DNA of 64,000 nucleotides from Sphingobacterium olei (GTDB lineage: Bacteria > Bacteroidota > Bacteroidia > Sphingobacteriales > Sphingobacteriaceae): positions 1-64,000 of the forward strand of contig NZ_SUME01000012.1 of the NCBI RefSeq assembly GCF_005048855.1. Reading direction: 5' to 3'. How positions within the stretch are numbered: the first letter of the stretch is position 1; the number at the start of each line of letters is the position of its first letter. Below are positions 1 through 7,509 of this stretch, piece by piece. Below the pieces are notes generated by a model. It made no database searches, was not told the origin of the DNA, and worked only from the letters and a program-made list of their open reading frames with translations. The translations under genes were made by a program, and so were the position numbers.

Positions 1-78
1 TCCCATTCCGAACAGAGAAGTCAAGCCCGCCAGAGCCGATGGTATTGCCGTAACAGGTGGGAGAGTAGGTCGGTGCCT
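1..78 (+). rRNA. rrf: 5S ribosomal RNA, 3' part (cut by window start)
   Basis: The first bases carry typical 5S rRNA landmarks: CCATTCCGAACAG, a central GCC-rich stretch and the closing GGTGGGAGAGTAGGTCGG-type arm that ends near position 78. The 5' third lies outside the window. A strong terminator follows, so this is the end of an rRNA operon. Confidence 0.9.
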
Positions 79-88
79 TTTTTTATAC

Positions 89-124
89 AGAGCCCTTGCT
101 GGAAACAGTAAGGGCTCTTTTTTT
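89..124 (+). terminator. rRNA operon terminator
   Basis: A perfect 13-bp stem (89-101 with 106-118) with a GAAA loop is followed by a T-run. This is a canonical intrinsic terminator directly after the 5S rRNA. Confidence 0.9.
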
Positions 125-140
125 GTGATAAATATTTATT

Positions 141-148
141 TACCTTTG
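141..148 (+). promoter_or_regulatory. -7 box TACCTTTG for the radical SAM gene
   Basis: TACCTTTG matches the Bacteroidota -7 consensus TANNTTTG. Only 8 bp separate it from the ATG at 157, so transcription would begin almost at the start codon. No clear TTG element is seen 20 bp upstream, where the rRNA terminator T-run lies. Confidence 0.5.
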
Positions 149-156
149 TATCTGCA

Positions 157-1131
157 ATGGCTACACAATTAGACAATGGTATTAAACCGTATAATCATTA
201 CGGTGCATACTTGAGAGAGAAATATAACGGACGAAGGGTTTTTAAGGTTATCGTAGATGGTAATTTTACCTGTCCTAATCGTGATGGTAGCAAAGGATAC
301 GGAGGATGCACGTATTGTAATGTAGACTCGTTTACGCCTGATACAGCGCGTAAAATTCCCTCCATAAGAGAACAGGTCGAAAATGGTATAGCACGTGCTA
401 GGAATAGTTATGGTGCGGAAAAGTTTATTATTTACTTTCAGCCTAATACAAATACCTACGCACCTGCACATATGCTCAAAATGCTGTATGATGAAGCATT
501 GAGTATAGATCCGGAAAATACACTAGGACTTTCTGTGGGAACACGTCCAGATTGCCTCGATCTTGAAAAGATCGCACTTTTGGAGAGTTATTGTGATCGA
601 TACGATGTAGATTTGGAGATGGGAATGGAATCTATTTATAACGATACGTTAGAAAGAATTAATAGAGGCTGTTCCCATGACGAGTTTACAAACATTATGG
701 GCTTGCTCGAAAATTCACCACTGGAAATTTGTGTACATACGATTTTTGGTTTCCCTTGGGAAACAGAAGAGATGATGCTAAGATATGCGGATGAAATTAA
801 TAAGAATACACAAATTAAATTTGTTAAGCTACATCATTTACATATTGTAGAGGGCTCAATTATGGGAGCAAAATATAAAAAAGAACCTTTTAAACTATTT
901 TCTATAGAGGAATATACGTCGTTCTTATCTAAGTTTATCCCCTTGCTAAGACCGGATATAGTTGTTCAACGTATTTTTGGGATTGCCGATAAAGAATTAC
1001 TCATCGCACCTAATTGGGGACTTCCAAAATCCGGAATTCAAACTTATATTGACAAAGGAATGGAGGCAAGAGGTGTTGTTCAAGGAAGTTTGTTTACTCC
1101 TAGACCGATTGCAGCAAACGACAATCTTTAG
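157..1131 (+). CDS. TIGR01212-type radical SAM protein (YhcC family)
   Basis: A 324-residue cytosolic protein of the YhcC/TIGR01212 radical SAM family, whose substrate is unknown. The family's unusual cluster-binding motif is visible near the N-terminus: Cys39, then Cys51 and Cys54, with NFTCPNRDG and GGCTYC around them. A TIM-barrel core follows, including a GTRPDCL stretch and an EMGMES stretch. Length is normal for the family. It is the first gene after the rRNA operon, with its own -7 box. It is convergent with the gene at 1161, sharing a bidirectional hairpin. Family assignment is firm; the biochemical role is not known. Confidence 0.88.
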   Translation: MATQLDNGIKPYNHYGAYLREKYNGRRVFKVIVDGNFTCPNRDGSKGYGGCTYCNVDSFTPDTARKIPSIREQVENGIARARNSYGAEKFIIYFQPNTNTYAPAHMLKMLYDEALSIDPENTLGLSVGTRPDCLDLEKIALLESYCDRYDVDLEMGMESIYNDTLERINRGCSHDEFTNIMGLLENSPLEICVHTIFGFPWETEEMMLRYADEINKNTQIKFVKLHHLHIVEGSIMGAKYKKEPFKLFSIEEYTSFLSKFIPLLRPDIVVQRIFGIADKELLIAPNWGLPKSGIQTYIDKGMEARGVVQGSLFTPRPIAANDNL

Positions 1132-1138
1132 CAGCAAA

Positions 1139-1158
1139 AAGGCGACTATTGTCGCCTT
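1139..1158. terminator. Bidirectional terminator between convergent genes
   Basis: AAGGCGAC-TATT-GTCGCCTT forms an 8-bp stem with an A-run on the left and T-rich sequence on the right. It can terminate both the radical SAM gene and the convergent MazG-like gene; the latter's stop lies 3 bp away. Confidence 0.75.
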
Positions 1159-1160
1159 CC

Positions 1161-1628
1161 TTATTTTTTTACAATCGTCGCTAAATCAGCTGGAGAATAG
1201 TTGATAGATTTTAAGGTTTTATTATCTCCTTCTCTGAAAACTAAATATAGTCCGTCTACTTCTTTATAGTAGCTGTCTACACCTTTCGTTTTATAATGCG
1301 CTTGTGTGGCTTTGGCTTCATGCTCGTCTTTACAGGCCTTACTCATATTGGATCGCTGAACTTCTTCAAATAATGCATTGAATTTATCTTTAAGACCAAA
1401 TTCCAACACTGCCCCAGATAATACGTATTGAATATCACATAAGGCATCTGCGATTTCTACAATGTCTTTAGCTTTGATTGCTTCTTCTAGTTCTTTAAGT
1501 TCTTCTGCAATTAAGGCTACACGTAGATTACAGCGTGCTTCTGAAGGTATTGTCGGTGTATCTAATATGGGATGATGAAATGTCTTATGAAACTCGGCTA
1601 CGGAGGTAAGTGTTTTTGGATCTGTCAT
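1161..1628 (-). CDS. MazG-like / PRA-PH family nucleotide pyrophosphohydrolase
   Basis: A 155-residue all-alpha protein resembling the phosphoribosyl-ATP pyrophosphohydrolase-like (PF01503-type) NTP pyrophosphohydrolases. The metal-binding pattern is visible: an EExxE stretch around residues 42-46 and ExxD around 58-61 (EIADALCD). These enzymes hydrolyse nucleoside triphosphates to monophosphate and PPi, often as house-cleaning. It is not HisE, since it lacks his neighbours and has a C-terminal extension of about 50 residues. It follows rluB on the same strand, separated by a terminator-like hairpin. The exact substrate cannot be read from sequence. Confidence 0.75.
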   Translation of the reverse strand: MTDPKTLTSVAEFHKTFHHPILDTPTIPSEARCNLRVALIAEELKELEEAIKAKDIVEIADALCDIQYVLSGAVLEFGLKDKFNALFEEVQRSNMSKACKDEHEAKATQAHYKTKGVDSYYKEVDGLYLVFREGDNKTLKSINYSPADLATIVKK

Positions 1629-1674
1629 ACTGTTTAATTTTTGCTAAAATACGAAAAGTCATTACAACAAAAAA

Positions 1675-1694
1675 GGTGCATTTTCAAATGCACC
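1675..1694 (-). terminator. Terminator after rluB (minus strand)
   Basis: GGTGCATTT-GA-AAATGCACC read on the minus strand is a 9-bp stem followed by TTTTTTG. It sits 9 bp after the rluB stop and fits a rho-independent terminator. Confidence 0.75.
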
Positions 1695-1702
1695 CCGTTT
1701 GA

Positions 1703-3049
1703 TTATTTTATCAAATGTTTTAATTGAATTAACTCTCTTTCTTCTAAATATCTCCATCGTCCACGAGGAAGATCTTTCTTCGTCAAGTTCGCGTAAACTA
1801 CTCGATCGAGTTTTATAACTTCATAGCCCAATGATTCAAAAATACGCCTTACGATACGGTTTTTCCCGGAGTGAATTTGGATGCCGACTTCGCGTTTGCT
1901 GGCACCTTGTACATAGCTGATATCATCAGGCTTGATAATACCATCTTCCAATTCTATACCAAATTCAATTTTATTGAAATCTCCTTGGGTTAGGTTTTTG
2001 TCTAACTCAATGTTGTATATCTTACTGACATTATTGCGTGGGTGCGAAAGTTTTTCCGCTAGGCTACCATCATTTGTTAAAAGTAATAGGCCAGTGGTAT
2101 TTCGGTCCAGACGACCGACAGGATAGATGCGCTCCTTAGTTGCTTTAGAAACTAACTGCATGACCGTTTTACGTTCCTGCGGATCATCTGTGGTCGTGAT
2201 ATAATCTTTTGGTTTATTAAGTAATACATAGACCATTTTTTCACGCTTAAGACGTTCGTTATTGTAACGTATTTCGTCTTTTGCCGGATCTACTTTAGTG
2301 CCTAATTCTGTGACAACTTCGCCGTTTACGGAGATGACCCCCGCCTCAATTAGTTCATCGGCTTTGCGTCGTGAACAAATTCCCGAATTTGAGATATATC
2401 TATTTAGACGGATCGTACCGTCGTCTTCATTTGTGCGTGATGCGGGTCTTTGAGCAGGAGAAAATTTTCGTTTTCCCGGAATTTTATACCTGTTCTCTTT
2501 TTCTTCTGAATTATCGAAATCCTTTGATTCACCTTTAGCGTCGACTCTCTTCTCATAAGGACGTTCAGAAAATTTTCTGCCTGAAGGAGATGTTCTTCCC
2601 TCACTTCTTGAAGAAGGTCCAAAGCTTCTCGGTTTTCCGCCTTTATCATCGAATTTCTTTTCGAAAGGTTTTCCCGATGCTTTAAAACCCTTCGGTTTAT
2701 TTTCTCTGTCGTCAAATTTCTTTTCAAAAGGTCTTCCAGTCCCTTTTCTAGGAGCGAATCCTTTGTCATCTGTCTTTGAAAACGATTTGAAATTACGTGG
2801 TTTATCTTCACTGTGCTCAAAACCTTTCTCTCCTTTATCATCAAATTTCTTTGTGAATGGTTTTCCAGATCTTTTAGCATGGGAGAAAGCGCTTTTATCA
2901 TCGCTTCCAGAAGAAAATTTACTGTACGAATCACCTTTGGTGTTGGTACTTCTTTTGCCTTGACTACCCTTTGATTTGAAACTTTCTGAGTTGTTTCGTT
3001 GTTTTTTGGAGTTGTCATCGCGACTGTTCCTTTGATTTTTGAAAGGCAT
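1703..3049 (-). CDS. rluB: RluB/RsuA-family pseudouridine synthase with long repetitive basic N-terminal tail
   Basis: 448 residues. The C-terminal half (from about residue 213) is a standard large-subunit rRNA pseudouridine synthase. It has an S4 RNA-binding domain (LNRYISNSGICSRR) and a catalytic core with GRLDRNTTGLLLLTNDG, where Asp315 is the expected nucleophile. The family member RluB modifies 23S rRNA helix 80. The first 210 residues are low-complexity, rich in Lys, Ser, Gly, Asp and Phe. They contain repeats of the form GKPFxKKFDDKG at about 62, 105, 126 and 163. Such tails are common on Bacteroidota RNA-binding proteins and are probably disordered. A minus-strand -7 box TAACTTTG lies at 3078-3071. 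Distinguishing RluB from RluE/RluF is by overall resemblance only. Confidence 0.85.
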   Translation of the reverse strand: MPFKNQRNSRDDNSKKQRNNSESFKSKGSQGKRSTNTKGDSYSKFSSGSDDKSAFSHAKRSGKPFTKKFDDKGEKGFEHSEDKPRNFKSFSKTDDKGFAPRKGTGRPFEKKFDDRENKPKGFKASGKPFEKKFDDKGGKPRSFGPSSRSEGRTSPSGRKFSERPYEKRVDAKGESKDFDNSEEKENRYKIPGKRKFSPAQRPASRTNEDDGTIRLNRYISNSGICSRRKADELIEAGVISVNGEVVTELGTKVDPAKDEIRYNNERLKREKMVYVLLNKPKDYITTTDDPQERKTVMQLVSKATKERIYPVGRLDRNTTGLLLLTNDGSLAEKLSHPRNNVSKIYNIELDKNLTQGDFNKIEFGIELEDGIIKPDDISYVQGASKREVGIQIHSGKNRIVRRIFESLGYEVIKLDRVVYANLTKKDLPRGRWRYLEERELIQLKHLIK

Positions 3050-3070
3050 ATTTTTATTAAAATTGAACTA

Positions 3071-3078
3071 CAAAGTTA
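3071..3078 (-). promoter_or_regulatory. -7 box TAACTTTG for rluB
   Basis: On the minus strand TAACTTTG matches TANNTTTG, 21 bp ahead of the rluB ATG. No convincing TTG element is visible upstream in the very A/T-rich sequence. Confidence 0.5.
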
Positions 3079-3185
3079 CTCAAATTATTGATAAATTTTT
3101 TAATTTTTTTTTGTTTGGATTTTAGCTTCGATAATACCGTTAAGGGGATTTTAAGACGTGGTAAAAACAGGTAAAGTTGTAAGTA

Positions 3186-3217
3186 TTTGTTTTTTAACTA
3201 AATAGTACATATCTTTG
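3186..3217 (+). promoter_or_regulatory. Promoter TTTG-N20-TATCTTTG for the lytic transglycosylase
   Basis: A -33 TTTG at 3186-3189 and a -7 TATCTTTG at 3210-3217, with 20 bp between, match the Bacteroidota housekeeping promoter well. The leader to the ATG at 3287 would be about 60 nt. Confidence 0.7.
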
Positions 3218-3286
3218 GCAATTCAAATTTGGACCAAGCTATTTCTTGATCGATTTATCGTGGATAGAGTAGCAGTAAGGGAGTGA

Positions 3287-4063
3287 ATGATCAGAAAGAA
3301 AGTATTATGTAGTAGTGTGATTTTGTCGGCAATGTTGTTGTCGAAATTATACTCAAACCCACAGACGGAATCTATAGAAGATCCATACAAGCAAAAATTA
3401 ATTGCTTATGCGGTGAGCAAAGTCAAAGAAAAGGAAAGCTCACCGGAAAAACAGTTAGAGGCTTACTATAAAACCATAACATTCGCAGATGAATGTCCCC
3501 CAATGGAAGACAGCTTTGTTAAACGCAAACTTGGTAAGTACCTTTCAAACTTCTCCTTCAAAAAGCAGCAATCTCATTATTTGCACGAAAAAGCAGCTCA
3601 ACACTTACCAAGCGTCTCAACGATTTTAATGTCATATGGTATTCCAGAGGATTTTAAATACATCCCCTTGGTAGAGAGTGGTATGGACGCAGGTGTCAGA
3701 TCGCATAAAGGCGCAGGTGGCTATTGGCAATTTATGCCTCAGACAGCGAGACTGTTTGGATTGAAAGTGAATTCGAAAGTCGATGAACGATTAGATCTGG
3801 TTAAATCTACCCACGCTGCAGCACGTTATCTACAGTACCTGTACAGTGAATTTGGTGATTGGACATTGGTGGCAGCCGCTTACAATGTCGGCGGAGGAAG
3901 CTTAAAATCTTCGTTGCGTCGTCAGGGAGTTGATAACTACTACGCATTACGTCTTAACTCGGAAACAGCAGCATATGTATATAAATTAATTTCCGTTAAA
4001 GAAGTTATCGAAAATCCGGAGAAGTATGGTTACGATGAAAATCTTCATATTTCGAAAGGATAA
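3287..4063 (+). CDS. Lytic transglycosylase with SLT domain (MltD-like)
   Basis: 258 residues. An N-terminal signal peptide (about 1-23) is followed by a helical linker and an SLT goose-type lysozyme fold at about 105-225. The fold shows IPEDFKYIPLVESGMD (Glu130 as catalytic acid), GYWQFMPQTAR and AAYNVGGG, all diagnostic of family 1 lytic transglycosylases. It cleaves peptidoglycan glycan strands to 1,6-anhydroMurNAc ends in the periplasm. Unlike MltD it has no LysM repeats and no lipobox cysteine, so it would be soluble periplasmic or weakly attached. It has its own promoter and terminator and appears monocistronic. Confidence 0.88.
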   Translation: MIRKKVLCSSVILSAMLLSKLYSNPQTESIEDPYKQKLIAYAVSKVKEKESSPEKQLEAYYKTITFADECPPMEDSFVKRKLGKYLSNFSFKKQQSHYLHEKAAQHLPSVSTILMSYGIPEDFKYIPLVESGMDAGVRSHKGAGGYWQFMPQTARLFGLKVNSKVDERLDLVKSTHAAARYLQYLYSEFGDWTLVAAAYNVGGGSLKSSLRRQGVDNYYALRLNSETAAYVYKLISVKEVIENPEKYGYDENLHISKG

Positions 4064-4084
4064 ATTTAAAAATAATTGAATCCC

Positions 4085-4117
4085 AAAAAGGCTTGGAAGC
4101 ATATTCTAAGCCTTTTT
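4085..4117 (+). terminator. Terminator after the lytic transglycosylase
   Basis: AAAAAGGCTT (4085-4094) pairs with AAGCCTTTTT (4108-4117), with further pairing GAA/TTC inside, followed by a T-run. It isolates the oxidase operon from upstream transcription. Confidence 0.8.
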
Positions 4118-4144
4118 TTATTGCCGATCTAGATTTTTCGAAAC

Positions 4145-4211
4145 TGTGATGATGGTCATATTTTTAAAGGCTGTACGTCATTAGAATGTCATGTAATTGT
4201 CTCTACTTTTA
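4145..4211 (+). promoter_or_regulatory. Candidate regulated promoter of the cbb3 operon (CRP/FNR-like site plus -7 box)
   Basis: TGTGA-N6-TCATA at 4145-4160 resembles a CRP/FNR-superfamily operator with one imperfect half-site. A near-consensus -7 element TACTTTTA lies at 4204-4211, and no -33 TTG is evident at the right spacing. The operator centre would sit roughly 65 bp before the expected start of transcription, a common activator position. This is suggestive only; no TTGAT-N4-ATCAA FNR site is present. Confidence 0.35.
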
Positions 4212-4235
4212 CTCTCGAAATAAAAATGACGAGTA

Positions 4236-6377
4236 ATGCAGTTAGAGCAATTTAATTATGACAACAAAATTGTCCGCGACTTTGGAATCGCAACAATTAT
4301 CTGGGGTATTATAGGTATGTCAGTTGGTTTACTGATCGCATGCCAATTGATATGGCCGGAATTGAACTTCCTTAATCAATATACGACTTTTGGTAGAGTT
4401 CGCCCGGTTCATACGAATGCGGTGATTTTTGCTTTCGTGGGTAACGCTATTTTTATGGGAGTATATTACTCCATGCAACGTGTATTGAAAGCAAGAATGT
4501 TTAGTGATGTATTGGGGAAAATACATTTTTGGGGATGGCAGTTGGTAATTGTAGCATCGGCTATTACATTACCGCTTGGCTTGACTACATCGCATGAATA
4601 CGCTGAGATGGAATGGCCTATTGATTTAGCCATTACCGTTGTGTGGGTAGTGTTTGGGATCAATATGTTCGGTACGATTATCAAGCGTAGGGAGCGACAT
4701 ATGTATGTAGCGGTGTGGTTTTACATTGCGACCTTCGTTACTGTAGCGGTATTGCATATCGTAAACTCCATACAATTACCTGTAGGAATGTGGAAGAGTT
4801 TTTATGTATATGCTGGTGTTCAGGATGCTTTGGTGCAATGGTGGTACGGTCACAACGCCGTTGCTTTTTTCTTAACAACTCCATTTTTGGGAATGATGTA
4901 TTATTTCCTTCCTAAAATGGCAAATAGACCGGTTTACTCCTACAAGCTGAGTATTCTTCACTTCTGGTCTTTAATTTTTATTTATATCTGGGCTGGTCCC
5001 CACCATTTATTATACACGTCATTGCCCGGGTGGGTACAATCTTTGGGCGTTGTATTTTCAATCATGCTTATCGCACCATCTTGGGGCGGAATGATCAATG
5101 GGCTTTTGACATTACGTGGTGCGTGGGATAAAGTGCGTACGGAACCTACTTTAAAATTTATGGTGGTGGCGCTGACCAGTTATGGTATGGCTACATTCGA
5201 AGGGCCAATGTTGTCGTTAAAGCAAGTTAACGCGATTGCGCACTTTACCGATTGGATCGTAGCCCATGTTCATATTGGCGCATTAGGATGGAATGGTTTT
5301 ATGACATTTGCTATTCTGTATTGGTTGCTCCCCCGTATTTATAAAACACAACTGTATTCTAAAAAGCTTGCTAATGTCCACTTTTGGATAGGTACATTGG
5401 GTATTTTATTCTACGCCATCCCAATGTATTGGGCAGCGGTAGTACAAGGTCTGATGTGGAAAGAATTTACGCCTGAAGGTGTCTTAAAATATCCGAACTT
5501 TTTGGCGACGACTTTGGAAATTCTTCCAATGCATATGATGCGTGCATTAGGTGGAGCATTGTACTTAACCGGTGTGATCATCATGACGTACAATTTAGTG
5601 AAAACGATAAAGTCGGGTAAATTGGTCGCGAATGAAGCGGCAGAAGCACCCTCTTTAGCACCTTTAGTGGTTAATGAACGTTCGCAGCACCGTAGATTAG
5701 AACGTAAGCCTGTATTATTTATGGTATTAGCATTAATCGCTATACTCATAGGTGGTATTGTAGAGATGATACCAACATTTACGATACAAAGTAATATTCC
5801 GACGATCAGTAGTGTCAAACCCTACACGGCACTTGAATTACAAGGGAGGGATTTGTATATACGCGAAGGCTGTGTGAATTGTCATACACAGACTATAAGG
5901 CCTTTCCGTTCGGAAACGGCACGATATGGGGAATATAGTAAAGCGGGTGAGTTTGTTTACGATATGCCTTTTTTGTGGGGATCGAAACGGACGGGGCCAG
6001 ATTTACATCGCATAGGAGGTAAATATCCAAACAAATGGCATTTTGACCATATGCTGGATCCGACGATCACTTCTCCGGGAAGTATTATGCCTTCATATCC
6101 TTGGCTCATCGAACAAAAATCGGATAACAGTACCTTAAAAGCTAAAATGAATGCTATGCGTATCCTTGGTGTTCCTTATTCGAATGAGGAGGTGGATAAA
6201 GCCGTGATCGCTGCAGAACAGCAGGCCGAGCGTATTGTAAAAGATTTAGCGACTAATCAGGTAAGCGTAAAATCTGACCGGGAGATTATTGCGCTGATTG
6301 CTTACTTACAACGGTTGGGGACGGATATTAAAGCTGAGCCAAAAAAAGACGAACCTACAAATGTGGGACAAGAATAA
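4236..6377 (+). CDS. ccoNO: cbb3-type cytochrome c oxidase, fused subunits I and II (CcoN-CcoO)
   Basis: 713 residues joining catalytic CcoN (about 1-465) to the monohaem cytochrome CcoO (about 490-713), as is usual in Bacteroidota. The CcoN part has about 12 membrane helices and expected ligands: His59 in RPVHTN, His206 in WWYGHN, the CuB pair His256-His257 in AGPHH, and haem histidines in VAHVHIG near 344-346. The CcoO part begins with a membrane anchor (VLFMVLALIAILIGGIVEM) and carries one haem c site, CVNCH at 546-550. A SIMPSYPW stretch later supplies a likely Met ligand. The enzyme reduces O2 to water at low oxygen and pumps protons. It heads an operon running to 10042. Confidence 0.95.
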   Translation: MQLEQFNYDNKIVRDFGIATIIWGIIGMSVGLLIACQLIWPELNFLNQYTTFGRVRPVHTNAVIFAFVGNAIFMGVYYSMQRVLKARMFSDVLGKIHFWGWQLVIVASAITLPLGLTTSHEYAEMEWPIDLAITVVWVVFGINMFGTIIKRRERHMYVAVWFYIATFVTVAVLHIVNSIQLPVGMWKSFYVYAGVQDALVQWWYGHNAVAFFLTTPFLGMMYYFLPKMANRPVYSYKLSILHFWSLIFIYIWAGPHHLLYTSLPGWVQSLGVVFSIMLIAPSWGGMINGLLTLRGAWDKVRTEPTLKFMVVALTSYGMATFEGPMLSLKQVNAIAHFTDWIVAHVHIGALGWNGFMTFAILYWLLPRIYKTQLYSKKLANVHFWIGTLGILFYAIPMYWAAVVQGLMWKEFTPEGVLKYPNFLATTLEILPMHMMRALGGALYLTGVIIMTYNLVKTIKSGKLVANEAAEAPSLAPLVVNERSQHRRLERKPVLFMVLALIAILIGGIVEMIPTFTIQSNIPTISSVKPYTALELQGRDLYIREGCVNCHTQTIRPFRSETARYGEYSKAGEFVYDMPFLWGSKRTGPDLHRIGGKYPNKWHFDHMLDPTITSPGSIMPSYPWLIEQKSDNSTLKAKMNAMRILGVPYSNEEVDKAVIAAEQQAERIVKDLATNQVSVKSDREIIALIAYLQRLGTDIKAEPKKDEPTNVGQE

Positions 6378-6401
6378 GACTTAACTATAATTTAAAGGAA
6401 A

Positions 6402-6587
6402 ATGTTTAAACAGATAACAAATTTAAATGGTGATGAAATGTATTTGATCACATCACTTTGGATCTTCATCGTCTTTTTTGTCCTGGTTGGGCTTATGTTA
6501 TTCTTTATGGGTAAAGATCATATAAAGTATATGAAACAAATTCCATTTGATGAATCTGAAAAAGAAATTGACCGTTCAGCAAAATAG
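6402..6587 (+). CDS. ccoQ: cbb3 oxidase small subunit CcoQ-like
   Basis: A 61-residue single-span membrane protein. The helix (about 13-36) is followed by FFMGKDHIKYMKQIPFDE, close to the short cytosolic tail of CcoQ/FixQ proteins. It lies between ccoNO and ccoP, the normal place for ccoQ, with a 24-bp gap upstream and 11 bp downstream. CcoQ stabilises the oxidase complex. AAAGGAAA just before the ATG at 6402 supports that start; an internal ATG at 6438 is possible. Similarity is weak because the protein is so short, and position carries much of the call. Confidence 0.75.
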   Translation: MFKQITNLNGDEMYLITSLWIFIVFFVLVGLMLFFMGKDHIKYMKQIPFDESEKEIDRSAK

Positions 6588-6598
6588 AAACTAAGATT

Positions 6599-7483
6599 AT
6601 GAATTTATTTTTAATAGCAGCGGATACGACAGCCCATGTCTCGGAATGGACATTTGGATCTGGGAATATGTATAATGACATTCTAATAGTAGCATTGATT
6701 ATAGTAATGATTGTACTATTGGTATCTGCGATAGTAGTACAAAAGGCAATGCGTTCTATTTTAAAGGTGACGATGCCGGAATTGATCAAACAGGAAGAAG
6801 AAGTTAAAAAAAGCACTAGACTAAAATCTAAACAAAACAGAATAGCGAGATGGAACAACATATTGGGGCTAAGACCTCTTGAAGAAGAAAAGGATATCGA
6901 GATAGACCATGAATATGATGGTATCAAAGAGCTGGATAATCCAATCCCAATTTGGTTTAACGCGCTGTTTTATTCTACTGTTTGTTTCGGTGTTGTATAT
7001 TTATTGATTTATCATGTATTTGGTTGGGGGATGTTGCAAGACCAAGAATACAATCACGAAGTCGCTGTGGCTGAAAAGCAAAAGCAGGAGTACTTAGCAC
7101 AGGCTGCTAATTTGGTAGACGAAAGTAACGTGTTGGCGGATCCTGCTCTAGCAACAGCTGGAAAATCCATTTTCATGGCCAACTGTGCGGCATGTCACGG
7201 AAATAACGGTGAAGGTACGATTGGGCCAAATTTGACAGATAGAAACTGGCTTCATGGCGGAGAAATAAAAGATATTTTCAAAACGGTTAAATATGGTGTA
7301 CCCGAAAAAGGCATGGTTCCTTGGGAACAAACGCTGACATCGGGACAAATTGCTGAAGTTAGTAATTACATCTTAACGCTTAGAGATACAAAGCCTGCCA
7401 ATCCAAAAGCACCGGAGGGAATTGAAGTTATTTACGAACTAGCGGGAGTGGAGAGCATTCCGGATTCTACAGTAGTTAAATAA
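6599..7483 (+). CDS. ccoP: cbb3-type cytochrome c oxidase subunit III (CcoP), single haem
   Basis: 294 residues. Two membrane helices (about 26-48 and 121-142) flank a charged cytosolic loop. A periplasmic cytochrome c domain has CAACH at 196-200 and a Met ligand around residue 239 (GVPEKGMVPW). Proteobacterial CcoP has two haem c sites; only one CxxCH is present here, so this is a monohaem form. It passes electrons from soluble donors to CcoO/CcoN. It is the fourth function of the oxidase operon and is followed 20 bp later by ccoG. Confidence 0.93.
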   Translation: MNLFLIAADTTAHVSEWTFGSGNMYNDILIVALIIVMIVLLVSAIVVQKAMRSILKVTMPELIKQEEEVKKSTRLKSKQNRIARWNNILGLRPLEEEKDIEIDHEYDGIKELDNPIPIWFNALFYSTVCFGVVYLLIYHVFGWGMLQDQEYNHEVAVAEKQKQEYLAQAANLVDESNVLADPALATAGKSIFMANCAACHGNNGEGTIGPNLTDRNWLHGGEIKDIFKTVKYGVPEKGMVPWEQTLTSGQIAEVSNYILTLRDTKPANPKAPEGIEVIYELAGVESIPDSTVVK

Positions 7484-7509
7484 ATAATAATAGCCGAAGT
7501 GAGGTGACA

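Noticed and set aside
2404..3018. A 204-codon open frame on the minus strand inside the rluB tail
   Set aside because: It is the shifted reading of the same repeats. The rluB frame carries a known domain downstream and this one has no recognisable domain, so it is a by-product of low complexity.
4118..4235. Canonical FNR box before ccoNO
   Set aside because: No TTGAT-N4-ATCAA is present; only a looser TGTGA-N6-TCATA site is reported as a weak finding.
5411..5818. 135-codon minus-strand frame inside ccoNO
   Set aside because: It is antisense to strongly conserved oxidase sequence and has no promoter or domain.
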